Positions 1 to 6,777 of a stretch of DNA of 8,149 bases are shown here, in pieces (the first letter of the stretch is position 1; each line of letters opens with the position of its first letter). The DNA is taken from assembly GCA_035711465.1 (NCBI GenBank), contig DASTCC010000480.1, forward strand, positions 1 through 8,149, given 5' to 3'. This DNA is from DASTCC01 sp035711465. Its GTDB lineage: Bacteria > Acidobacteriota > Vicinamibacteria > Vicinamibacterales > SCN-69-37. The translations under genes were made by a program, and so were the position numbers. The notes under the pieces are model-generated. The model was given only the letters and a program-made list of their open reading frames with translations. It searched no databases and was not told the DNA's origin.

Positions 1-455
1 ACGGACACGCGCGGCCGCTCGAGCCTCACCTCGACGTCCTTCGACGTCTCGGCGCCGACCTGGCGCATGCCGTAGAGCACCGGCCGCGACGCCGACACGA
101 CGATCTTCGCCGGTCCTGACGTCAGCGACGCGACGCTCTGCTTGCCGACGTCGCGCGTGATGCGGATCTTGTCGCCTTCCACCGTCGCGGTGGCCGCCGG
201 CGCGAGCGCTTCCAATCCGCCGGCGCCGTCCCAGGCGACGAGCGGGGTGCGCGTGCCGGCCTGTTCGACGCCGATGTGCAGCGAGGTCAGGCGTCCGCCG
301 GGCGCGTCGACGACCACCTCGAGCGGCGTGGCGGCGCCGACGAACTTCTCGGGTTTGCCTATCGAGAGGACCGGGCCGGCCGCGAATCCGGCGCCGACGT
401 ACACACCGGCAGCGATGAGAACCAGCAGGACGATGACGACGCCGAGCTTGCGCAT
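1..455 (-). CDS. Membrane-anchored extracytoplasmic protein, probable N-terminus of an M23-type peptidase (3' end outside window)
   Basis: The visible 151 residues begin MRKLGVV, with one hydrophobic segment at about residues 4-24 followed by a beta-rich extracytoplasmic region. That region includes IGKPEKFVGAATPLEVVVDA (residues 32-51) and SASRPVLYGMRQ (121-132). From memory this pattern resembles the N-terminal region of acidobacterial M23 (LytM-like) metallopeptidases, which are anchored by one helix and cut peptidoglycan cross-links. The catalytic domain would lie beyond the left edge, so the function is inferred. The start is forced: an in-frame TAG lies 9 nt upstream (467-465) and no other start codon falls between. 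No Shine-Dalgarno sequence is visible in front of it. The gene lies 68 bp downstream of the coiled-coil gene on the same strand, so the two may be co-transcribed. Alternatively it is some other anchored protein with an Ig-like fold. I am confident it is a gene and only moderately confident of the family. Confidence 0.75.
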   Translation of the reverse strand, partial: MRKLGVVIVLLVLIAAGVYVGAGFAAGPVLSIGKPEKFVGAATPLEVVVDAPGGRLTSLHIGVEQAGTRTPLVAWDGAGGLEALAPAATATVEGDKIRITRDVGKQSVASLTSGPAKIVVSASRPVLYGMRQVGAETSKDVEVRLERPRVS

Positions 456-523
456 GTCGTCATTCTAGTACTGGTCTGGCGTTCCCATCGAACGCGGCAG
501 CGCGGTGTCTGGGGGCCTTCGGC
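456..523 (-). other. Spacer between coiled-coil gene and M23-like gene
   Basis: This 68-bp gap has no convincing terminator, which fits co-transcription of the two minus-strand genes. Near its downstream end is the hexamer TAGAAT (467-462, read on the minus strand). It resembles a -10 box and would place a transcription start at or next to the ATG at 455. No good -35 box accompanies it. Confidence 0.3.
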
Positions 524-796
524 TCAGCGCGTAAGTGACGACTCGAGCGCCGCCACCTTGGCGTCGATCTCGCGCAGCGCCTGCTCGAGGCCGGCGCGGC
601 GTCCTTCGTGCGTCGTGGCGTCGAACTGCCGCTGCATCTCGGCTCGGGCGAGCCGCAACGATTCCAGCTCCTGCAGCGCCTTCGTATTCCGTGGTCCCGC
701 AACCGCTTTCTTCTCGGCGCGTTGCCGCGCCACTTCTTCCATCCGTTCCTGAATCCGCGCTTCCGCGTCGATCAAGCCTTCACCAGCATCACCCAT
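524..796 (-). CDS. Small coiled-coil protein, function unknown
   Basis: The product is 90 residues, highly charged, rich in Ala, Glu, Arg, Gln and Leu, with no glycine- or proline-rich breaks except VAGPRNTK (residues 32-39). It reads as two helices around this short break: IDAEARIQERMEEVARQRAE (9-28) and a second from about 40 to 87 (ALQELESLRLARAEMQRQF, then GRRAGLEQALREIDAKVAAL). This is the pattern of a helical hairpin or short coiled coil. It has no signal peptide, membrane segment or cysteine, so it is probably cytoplasmic. An AAAAAGGAAGG purine run directly precedes the ATG and supports this start. I do not recognise the family. The sequence continues on the same strand into the anchored M23-like protein and is divergent from the permease gene. 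Its strong heptad character and upstream SD argue that it is real and not a shadow frame. Confidence 0.7.
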   Translation of the reverse strand: MGDAGEGLIDAEARIQERMEEVARQRAEKKAVAGPRNTKALQELESLRLARAEMQRQFDATTHEGRRAGLEQALREIDAKVAALESSLTR

Positions 797-871
797 CCTT
801 CCTTTTTACCATGCGAGGCCGCGAACTGCTGCCGGTCGAACTCGGCTCCGTGCAGATCCGTCAACTCTCCC
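797..871. other. Divergent intergenic spacer, coiled-coil gene / ADOP permease
   Basis: These 75 bp separate two divergent starts and should hold promoter elements for both, unless the permease promoter lies inside the coiled-coil gene. The pyrimidine run at 797-806 is the minus-strand ribosome binding site of the coiled-coil gene. I see no clear -35/-10 pair in either direction and no Shine-Dalgarno sequence before the permease ATG. Confidence 0.4.
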
Positions 872-3337
872 ATGCTGAGCGACCTGGGATTCGGCGCGCG
901 TCAACTCGTCCGGCGGCCCGGGTTCGCGGCCGCGGCCATCCTTTCGCTGGCGTTCGGCATCGGCCTCAACACCACGCTCTTCAGCATCGTCAACGCGGTG
1001 CTGGTCCGCGGCGGTCCGATCGCGCAGCCGGATCGCCTGGTCGAGATCTATACCGGGCTGGACAAGGATTACCCGCAGCTCACGACGTCCTATCCGGATT
1101 ACCTCGACCTGGCCGCGAGCGTCGACTCGCTCTCGGGCATCGCCGCGCACGCCTACGTTCGCGGCATCCTCTCGAGCACCGATCGCGCCTCGCTCCTCAC
1201 CGGCGAGGCGGTGTCGGCCAACTACTTCGATCTGCTCGGCCTCCGTCCGCAGCAGGGCCGCGGCTTCCGCGCCGACGAGAACGACGCGCCCGGCGGCGAG
1301 CCGGTGGTCGTCGTCAGCCATGGTCTCTGGCAGTCGCGCTTCGCGGGGCGGGCCGATGTCGTCGGCCAGACGATCCGGCTCTCGGGTGTGACCTACACGA
1401 TCGTCGGCGTCGGCCCGGCGGGATTCAACGGGACGCTCCCTGGCATCCAGTCGGATTTCTGGGTGCCCGCCATGATGATCGATCAGCTGCAGTTCTCGGG
1501 CGTGCAGTCGGCGGCGGACAACGATCCCGGACAGACGCGCCTCGAACAGCGCGGCACGCGGTGGCTGTTCCTCAAGGGGCGCCTGAAGGACGGGCGCACG
1601 GTCGAGCAGGCGCGCGCCGAGGTCGACGCCACGTTCGCACGTCTGCGCCAGGCGTTTCCCGTCACCAACGCGATGACGACGTCGTCGGTCGTCGCCTCCT
1701 CCGGCGTGCGATTCCATCCCATGCTCGACGGGTACCTGCAAGCCGCCGGCGCCGCGCTGCTCGGCGCGGTCAGCCTGGTGCTGCTCGTCGCCTGCGCCAA
1801 CGTCGCCAACATGCTGCTCGCGCGCGCCGCAACCCGGCGGCGCGAGTTCGCGATTCGCGCGGCGATCGGCGCGAGCCGCGCCCGGTTGCTGCGCCAGCTC
1901 CTGGCCGAAGGCGTGGTCCTGGCCGCGGCCGGCGGTGCCGCGGGACTCCTGTTCGCGTGGTGGGCCGGTCGCGCGGTCGGGGGCCTCGGGCTCGGCATCC
2001 TGCCGGTGCCGGTGAGCTTCGACTTCACCATCGATCGCACCGTGCTCCTCTTCGCGATCGCTGCGTCGCTCGTCACCGCGCTCACCTGCAGCCTCGTGCC
2101 GGCCTGGTCCGCGTCCAAGCCCGCGCTGGTGCCCGACCTCAAAGCAACGGCCGAGCGCCGCGGCCGGCGGCGGCTCGCGTTGAGCGACGTGCTCGTCATC
2201 GGTCAACTCGCGCTCTCGCTCGTGCTGCTCATCGCCGGCTCGCTGTTGACCCGCGGTCTGGTCGCCGCGCGCGACACCGATCTCGGCTTCGATCCGAACC
2301 CGGTGTCGTCGCTGACGTTCAACCTGCAGATGAACGGCTACGACCTCGACCGTGCGATGGCGTTTCGCGAGCGGGCGATAGAGACGCTGGCAGCGCTGCC
2401 TGGCGTCACCGCGGTGAGCACGGCCACGCGACTGCCGCTCGCGCCGGACATCAGCGCCGAGGGCGTGCTCGTCCCCGGCCGGCACCAAACCACGGATCAG
2501 GCCACGATCACCGATTCGGTCAACGTCGGCGCCGGCTACTTCACGACGGTCGGCGTGCCGCTCGTCGCCGGCCGCGCCTTCACCGAGGATGACGTCCGCC
2601 AGAATCGCAAGGTCGCGATCGTCAACGAGACGATGGCGCGGCTCTACTGGCCCGACGGATCGGCGCTCGGCCGCCATCTCCACACCGCCGGATTCGATTC
2701 GCCGCCGCTCGAGATCGTCGGCATCTCGCGCGACCACAAAGTGCGCTCGGTCGGCGAGTCGCCGCGGGCCTATCTGCACCTGCCGGCGACGCGCTCGCGG
2801 ACCATCAATCTCGTCGTCCGCACGGCGACGTCCGCGGAGGCGTCGCTGCCGGCGCTGCGACAAGCGCTCTGGTCGCTCGAGCCGGACATCCTGTTCACTG
2901 AGGACGTCGCCGCGTCCGAGGTCGCGGCGACGACGATGGCGCCGACGAAGATCGGCGCCGCGGTGCTCGGCGCTTTCGGCCTGCTCGCCCTCGTGCTGGC
3001 GGCGGTGGGACTCTACGGCGTCATCGCCTATTCGGTCAGCCAGCGCACGCGCGAGGTCGGCATCCGCCTGGCGCTCGGCGCGGATCGGCGCCGCGTCCTC
3101 ACCATGGTGATGGTGCAGGGTGGCCGGCTCGCGCTTGGCGGCATTCTCGTCGGCGCGCTCGGCGCCGCGCTCGTCGCGAGGCTGCTCGATTCGATGCTCT
3201 ACGGCGTCAGCGGGCTCGACCCGGTCGCCTACGTCGCCGCGGCTGGCATGCTGCTGCTCGTCGCGCTGCTCGCCAACCTGGTGCCGGCGATGGCAGCAGC
3301 GCGCATCGACCCGGTCAAATCTCTGCGCGCGGACTGA
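872..3337 (+). CDS. ADOP-type duplicated MacB/FtsX ABC transporter permease
   Basis: The product is an 821-residue inner-membrane protein with the duplicated MacB-type layout. It opens MLSDLGFGARQLVRRPGF, the usual cytoplasmic lead-in of this family, then a first membrane helix at about 18-40. A MacB-like periplasmic domain runs to about 285, followed by a first FtsX-like helix bundle at about 290-415, including VACANVANMLLARAATRRRE and AIRAAIGASRARLLRQLLAE. A further helix starts near 440, then a second periplasmic domain, then a second FtsX-like bundle from about 697 to the end (GLYGVIAYSVSQRTREVGIR, LALGADRRRV, DPVKSLRAD). The length suits the acidobacterial duplicated orphan permease family. 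No ATPase gene is adjacent, as is common for these orphans, so the substrate is unknown. By analogy to MacB it may drive mechanotransmission-type export using an ATPase encoded elsewhere. An open frame extends upstream to 608, but ATG 872 matches the family start; no Shine-Dalgarno sequence is visible. The membrane synthase-like gene follows 27 bp later. Confidence 0.95.
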   Translation: MLSDLGFGARQLVRRPGFAAAAILSLAFGIGLNTTLFSIVNAVLVRGGPIAQPDRLVEIYTGLDKDYPQLTTSYPDYLDLAASVDSLSGIAAHAYVRGILSSTDRASLLTGEAVSANYFDLLGLRPQQGRGFRADENDAPGGEPVVVVSHGLWQSRFAGRADVVGQTIRLSGVTYTIVGVGPAGFNGTLPGIQSDFWVPAMMIDQLQFSGVQSAADNDPGQTRLEQRGTRWLFLKGRLKDGRTVEQARAEVDATFARLRQAFPVTNAMTTSSVVASSGVRFHPMLDGYLQAAGAALLGAVSLVLLVACANVANMLLARAATRRREFAIRAAIGASRARLLRQLLAEGVVLAAAGGAAGLLFAWWAGRAVGGLGLGILPVPVSFDFTIDRTVLLFAIAASLVTALTCSLVPAWSASKPALVPDLKATAERRGRRRLALSDVLVIGQLALSLVLLIAGSLLTRGLVAARDTDLGFDPNPVSSLTFNLQMNGYDLDRAMAFRERAIETLAALPGVTAVSTATRLPLAPDISAEGVLVPGRHQTTDQATITDSVNVGAGYFTTVGVPLVAGRAFTEDDVRQNRKVAIVNETMARLYWPDGSALGRHLHTAGFDSPPLEIVGISRDHKVRSVGESPRAYLHLPATRSRTINLVVRTATSAEASLPALRQALWSLEPDILFTEDVAASEVAATTMAPTKIGAAVLGAFGLLALVLAAVGLYGVIAYSVSQRTREVGIRLALGADRRRVLTMVMVQGGRLALGGILVGALGAALVARLLDSMLYGVSGLDPVAYVAAAGMLLLVALLANLVPAMAAARIDPVKSLRAD

Positions 3338-3364
3338 CCCGCTCGAGCCGATAAGTACCCCGCA

Positions 3365-5413
3365 ATGCGGGTGCTGTTCGACGCTGCGGTCTTTCTCGGC
3401 GCGTTTCTCCTGTTCTTCGTCCAGCCGCTGATCGCCAAACGGCTGCTGCCCTGGTTCGGCGGCGGACCCGCCGTGTGGAGCGCCTGCCTGATGTTCTTCC
3501 AGGCCGCGCTCGTGGCCGGATACGGTTACGCTCACGTCGCCCGGCGTCTGGGCACGCGCCGGCAAGTGCTGCTGCACGCCGTGCTTCTCGGGCTGGCGAT
3601 GTTCGCGCTGCCGATCGTGCCGCCCGAAGTCATGAAGCCCGCCGACGGCACCGACCCGGTCTGGCGGCTGCTCGCGATTCTGACCCGCACCGTCGGCGCG
3701 CCGTTCGTCCTGCTCGCGGCCACCGCGCCGCTGCTGCAGGACTGGTTCGCGGCGTCGATGCGAGGCCGGTCGCCGTACTTCCTGTATGTGATCTCCAACG
3801 TCGGCGCGCTCGCCGCGCTGCTCTGCTATCCGACGCTGGTCGAGCCGGCGACGACGCTCGACGTCCAGTCGCGCTGGTGGTCGGTCGGCTTCGTCGTGTT
3901 TGCGATGCTGGCGAGCGTATGCGGCTGGCTGGCGGCGCGGCAGGCGGCGCCGGCCGCGGCCGTCGATGTGTCACCGGGCCCGACCGGCGACGGCGCCGGA
4001 CCAGCGGTGACCGATCGCGTGCTCTGGCCGCTGCTGCCGGCGGCCGGCACGGCGGTGCTGGTCGCGACGACGAATCAGTTGAGCCAGGACGTGGCGGCGC
4101 TGCCGCTGATCTGGATCGCGCCGCTCGCCTTGTACCTGCTCTCCTACATCGCCGGCTTCGCCGGCTGGTACCGGCGGACGATCGTCGGCGCGGTCATGAT
4201 CGCGTCGATCGCGGCGGCGCTGTATGCGATCGAGACCGAGCACGGCTGGAGCCTGCGCGTGCAGGTGACCTGGCTGCTCGCGGCGCTGACCTTCGCATGC
4301 CTGTTCTGTCACGGCGAGCTCGCGCGCGTGAAGCCGTCGCCGCGCCACCTCACCGCGTTCTACTTTCAGATCAGCGTCGGCGGCGCGATTGGCGGCATCT
4401 TCGTGTCGATCGGCGCTCCCCTGCTCTTCGATCGCTTCGTCGAGCTGCCGCTGATCCTCCTTGCCGTCGTCGCGCTGCTGTTCTTCGTCGTCGTCCGCGA
4501 TCTGCCGGCGGCATCCCGATGGCCGCGCCGCGCCGCGCTCGGCGCCTTCGCGGGCACGGTCGTGCTCGCTGGCCTCATCGTCGCCGATCGCGATCGCTGG
4601 TCGTTCGAGACGTACCGTCATCGGAATTTCTACGGGGTGCTCCGCGTCCGCGAGGAACCGGCGACGACCCCGCTGGCGATGCGCATGCTCTACCACGGGC
4701 GGGTGATGCACGGCGGTCAGTTCCTCGATCCGTCGCGGCAGCTGGCGCCATCGACCTACTACGGCCGCGGCAACGGCATTGCGTTCGCGATCACCGGACA
4801 CCCGCGGCGGATGGCCGGACAGGCGATCACGGTCGGCGCGATCGGGCTCGGCACCGGCACGCTGGCGGCCTGGGGGCAGCCCGGCGATCTCTTCCGGTTC
4901 TACGAGATCGATCCGGCGGTGGTCGACGTCGCCATCAAGCAGTTCTCGTTCCTCGATGAATCGCCAGCCGACGTCGAGGTCGTGCTGGGCGACGCCCGTC
5001 TGGCCATCGAACGCGAGCTGCGCGATCCGGCGCGGCGGACGGTCTACGACGTGCTCGCGGTGGACGCGTTCTCGGGTGATGCGATTCCGGTTCACCTGCT
5101 GACGCGCGAAAGCTTCGCGCTCTATCGCCAGGCGCTCGCGCCCGACGGCGTCATCGCCGTGCACGTCTCCAATCGCTATCTCGATCTCAGGCCGGTCGTT
5201 TACGGCCTCGCCGACGACGCGCACTTCACCGTGATCCCGTTTGCGTTGTCGGCGGTCCCGGCGGTGCGCGCACCGGGCAGCACGTGGCTGCTGCTCACGA
5301 CGAACTCGGAGTTCATCGAGCGGACGCCTGGGCTGCCCGACATGGGCCCGCCCGATCCGCGGCGGATCATCTGGACCGACGACTTCAGCAGCTTGATCAG
5401 CGTGCTGCGCTGA
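3365..5413 (+). CDS. Fused membrane / spermidine-synthase-like protein
   Basis: The 682-residue product has a polytopic N-terminal half fused to a SAM-dependent methyltransferase fold of the spermidine synthase family. The first helix carries the conserved block FFVQPLIAKRLLPWFGG (17-33), then helices near 40-57, 68-88, 100-125, 136-155 and 170-192, with more up to about residue 410. The C-terminal domain shows the nucleotide-binding loop IGLGTGTLA (493-501), the acidic end of strand two YEIDP (513-517), GDAR (542-545) and VDAFSGDAIP (566-575). Canonical spermidine synthases have D-[ST]-x-D-P at the last site. Here D567 is kept but the second Asp position is occupied by Ser570, and the substrate-side Y-H-E motif appears as TYYGRGNG (464-471). 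True spermidine synthesis is therefore doubtful; a related aminopropyl or other transfer near the membrane is possible. The start is forced by the in-frame stop of the permease gene, ten codons upstream. It is probably co-transcribed with the permease. Confidence 0.92.
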   Translation: MRVLFDAAVFLGAFLLFFVQPLIAKRLLPWFGGGPAVWSACLMFFQAALVAGYGYAHVARRLGTRRQVLLHAVLLGLAMFALPIVPPEVMKPADGTDPVWRLLAILTRTVGAPFVLLAATAPLLQDWFAASMRGRSPYFLYVISNVGALAALLCYPTLVEPATTLDVQSRWWSVGFVVFAMLASVCGWLAARQAAPAAAVDVSPGPTGDGAGPAVTDRVLWPLLPAAGTAVLVATTNQLSQDVAALPLIWIAPLALYLLSYIAGFAGWYRRTIVGAVMIASIAAALYAIETEHGWSLRVQVTWLLAALTFACLFCHGELARVKPSPRHLTAFYFQISVGGAIGGIFVSIGAPLLFDRFVELPLILLAVVALLFFVVVRDLPAASRWPRRAALGAFAGTVVLAGLIVADRDRWSFETYRHRNFYGVLRVREEPATTPLAMRMLYHGRVMHGGQFLDPSRQLAPSTYYGRGNGIAFAITGHPRRMAGQAITVGAIGLGTGTLAAWGQPGDLFRFYEIDPAVVDVAIKQFSFLDESPADVEVVLGDARLAIERELRDPARRTVYDVLAVDAFSGDAIPVHLLTRESFALYRQALAPDGVIAVHVSNRYLDLRPVVYGLADDAHFTVIPFALSAVPAVRAPGSTWLLLTTNSEFIERTPGLPDMGPPDPRRIIWTDDFSSLISVLR

Positions 5414-5429
5414 GCCGACTCAACGCAGC
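5404..5429. terminator. Hairpin spanning both stop codons of convergent genes, candidate bidirectional terminator
   Basis: The left arm gctgcgctgag (5404-5414) and right arm ctcaacgcagc (5419-5429) form an 11-bp stem with a 4-nt loop (5415-5418). The single imperfect pair (c5410 with a5423) is a C-A mismatch in the plus transcript but a G-U wobble in the minus transcript, so the minus-strand RNA forms the better stem. The structure contains the TGA of the membrane synthase gene (5411-5413) and the TGA of the metallopeptidase gene (5422-5420). No U-rich run follows on either side, so this is not a textbook intrinsic terminator. It could still end transcription, protect 3' ends or block head-on readthrough. 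Confidence 0.5.
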
Positions 5430-6532
5430 CGATCGTCGTGCCTGACTCTGCAGATCGTGGGCGCGAACGGGCCGCTCGTCAGGCTGAGCCCGCCGTAGGC
5501 CGGGATCAGGGCGGTCGGATTCTCGAGCACCAACCCCGCGGACACCGCCTGGTTGCGCCGCCATCCCGGCCCGATGCCCGCGGCCCGTGCGGTGGCGATC
5601 GCCGTCTTCTCAGGCTCGCTCAAGTGCTGCACCTGGTACGACGGGTTCATCATGAAGTTGATGTCGGGGCGGAGTGCTGCGGTCGAGCGCACGTGGCCCA
5701 TCCCGTAGGTATGTCCCATTTCGTGCTCGGTGGCCACCGGCCCGTTGTTCGCCGCGGCGAGCGTGACGATTGACTTGTTGGGGCCATTGGGCGGCGGGCC
5801 GTAAAAGGCACACGCGATCGCGCCTGCCCCGCAGAACGGGTTGAGCACGCGCGCGTAAATCGTGAGTGACGGGATCTGGTCGAAGCTGTTGATGTCTCGG
5901 AACGTCTCGGCGGTCAACTCCGTCGTCGCGGTGATCGCGCCGCCGACGACCGAGGCGTAGTCGTCGACGAATCGCTGTGCGTTGGCGCGCGTTGACTCGC
6001 CGGCCTCGTTGGACACCACGACGCGAAGCCGGGTCCCGTCGGGCCAGACGTACGCGGTGGGATTCGACGCCGGGCTGAGCTGGTCGACGCTCATCGGCCC
6101 GCTGCGGAAAAAGATCGCGTCGATGATGTTGCGCATGTCGGCGGTGTAGATCGGCAGTTCGACCGACGGGTTGCTGGTCTGTCCGTTCGCGATCGCCTGG
6201 ACGCGGAAGAAGTACACGGCCTCGGTACGCGGCGCGGTCCAGTTGTACGAGTTGCCCGTGACCTCGAGGGAGAGCGACTCCGATCCGCCCGGCGCGGTCC
6301 CCGCCGACAACCGATAGCTCGAGGCGTTGCCGTCCCAGGCGAGGCTGATCTCGTTGCTGGTGAAGAGAATCCGTTGGGAGTTGATGCGGATGTTGGTCGG
6401 CGTGCTCGGCGCGCCCGATCCGCCGCCACCGGAAGGACCGGCCGGCGAACCACCGCCGCCTCCGCACGACGCGGCGACGACGATCGCGACGGCCAGAATC
6501 GATCCACGTGTGGCTCTCGACGGATGTCTCAC
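5420..6532 (-). CDS. Lipoprotein zinc metallopeptidase with FN3-like domain (metzincin-type motif)
   Basis: The product is 370 residues if it starts at GTG 6532. It opens with a lipoprotein signal, VRHPSRATRG then SILAVAIVVAASC, giving a candidate lipidated Cys23, then a flexible Gly/Ser/Pro tether (24-44). Residues about 42-128 look like a fibronectin type III domain (ISLAWDGNASSYRLSAG, then YFFRVQAI). The C-terminal half holds HEMGHTYGMGH (270-280), matching HExxHxxGxxH: three zinc-binding histidines, catalytic Glu271 and the metzincin glycine. FMMNPSY (Met294/Met295) is a plausible Met-turn. A Cys pair in NPFCGAGAIACAF may form a disulfide. It is probably an outer-surface or periplasmic protease; the substrate is unknown. 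The frame is open up to 6610, but GTG 6532 has GAGGGGG (6543-6537) at 4-nt spacing and places the signal peptide at the N-terminus. The gene is convergent with the membrane synthase gene, 6 bp between stops. Confidence 0.85.
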   Translation of the reverse strand: MRHPSRATRGSILAVAIVVAASCGGGGGSPAGPSGGGGSGAPSTPTNIRINSQRILFTSNEISLAWDGNASSYRLSAGTAPGGSESLSLEVTGNSYNWTAPRTEAVYFFRVQAIANGQTSNPSVELPIYTADMRNIIDAIFFRSGPMSVDQLSPASNPTAYVWPDGTRLRVVVSNEAGESTRANAQRFVDDYASVVGGAITATTELTAETFRDINSFDQIPSLTIYARVLNPFCGAGAIACAFYGPPPNGPNKSIVTLAAANNGPVATEHEMGHTYGMGHVRSTAALRPDINFMMNPSYQVQHLSEPEKTAIATARAAGIGPGWRRNQAVSAGLVLENPTALIPAYGGLSLTSGPFAPTICRVRHDDRLR

Positions 6533-6777
6533 GGCGCCCCCTCGGTCCCGGTCCGGTGCTGGCAGCGCCGAGCATAACGGATCGGCCACGGCCGTGCCAG
6601 AATCGGCCACCGCCCGCCGGCGCAGCTCGGTGGCTGGCGGGCAGGGATTTGTGAGTATGCTAGTCGTTCAACGTCACTGAGGTTGGCGGCCGGAGCCGGC
6701 AGCGCGCGTGATCGTGGCTGGAGCTCTCCCTCCGGATCTGCCTCCGACGGACAGCTTTTCACTCGAGGGGACACACT
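6533..6777. other. Divergent regulatory region between peptidase and secreted-protein genes
   Basis: This 245-bp non-coding stretch is the largest in the window and must contain promoters for both flanking genes. On the minus strand it holds a sigma-54-like element (6599-6585) and the peptidase SD (6543-6537). On the plus strand it ends with GAGGGG (6765-6770), 7 nt before the secreted-protein ATG. It also has a 10-bp palindrome cacggccgtg (6587-6596) and a 9-bp direct repeat atcggccac (6581-6589 and 6602-6610) at 21-bp spacing. I find no convincing plus-strand -35/-10 pair and no further ORF with coding character. Confidence 0.6.
6585..6599 (-). promoter_or_regulatory. Candidate sigma-54 promoter for the metallopeptidase gene
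   Basis: Read on the minus strand, 6599 to 6585 is TGGCACG-GCCG-TGGC. Sigma-54 promoters are known for TGGCACG-N4-TTGC; here the whole -24 block matches, the invariant GG and GC dinucleotides are at the right distance, and only the second T of the -12 block differs. A start about 12 nt downstream (near 6573) would leave a leader of about 40 nt containing the SD and GTG start at 6532. The composition is GC-rich, so a chance match is possible, and no activator gene is in view. Confidence 0.3.

Noticed and set aside
535..2592. A 685-codon plus-strand frame overlapping the permease gene
   Set aside because: The protein is almost entirely Arg/Ala/Pro/Gly, typical of an out-of-frame reading of GC-rich coding DNA.
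3335..3367. In-frame TGA between the permease and synthase genes as a possible broken fusion
   Set aside because: Both proteins have complete, family-typical ends and starts; the shared frame is a one-in-three coincidence.
806..3577. A 923-codon open frame on the minus strand across the whole permease gene
   Set aside because: The translation is rich in Arg, Asp, Glu and His with no recognisable domain. It is the antisense shadow expected opposite a GC-rich gene with strong third-position bias, and the permease on the plus strand is unmistakable.
3971..5224. A 417-codon minus-strand frame opposite the membrane synthase gene
   Set aside because: It has shadow composition (Arg, Asp, Glu, His) and lies wholly inside a well-supported gene.
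6656..6661. TATGCT as a plus-strand -10 box for the secreted-protein gene
   Set aside because: It has no acceptable -35 hexamer at 16-18 bp and would leave a leader of about 110 nt. A matching hexamer also occurs on the minus strand at 6576-6571, so it looks like chance.
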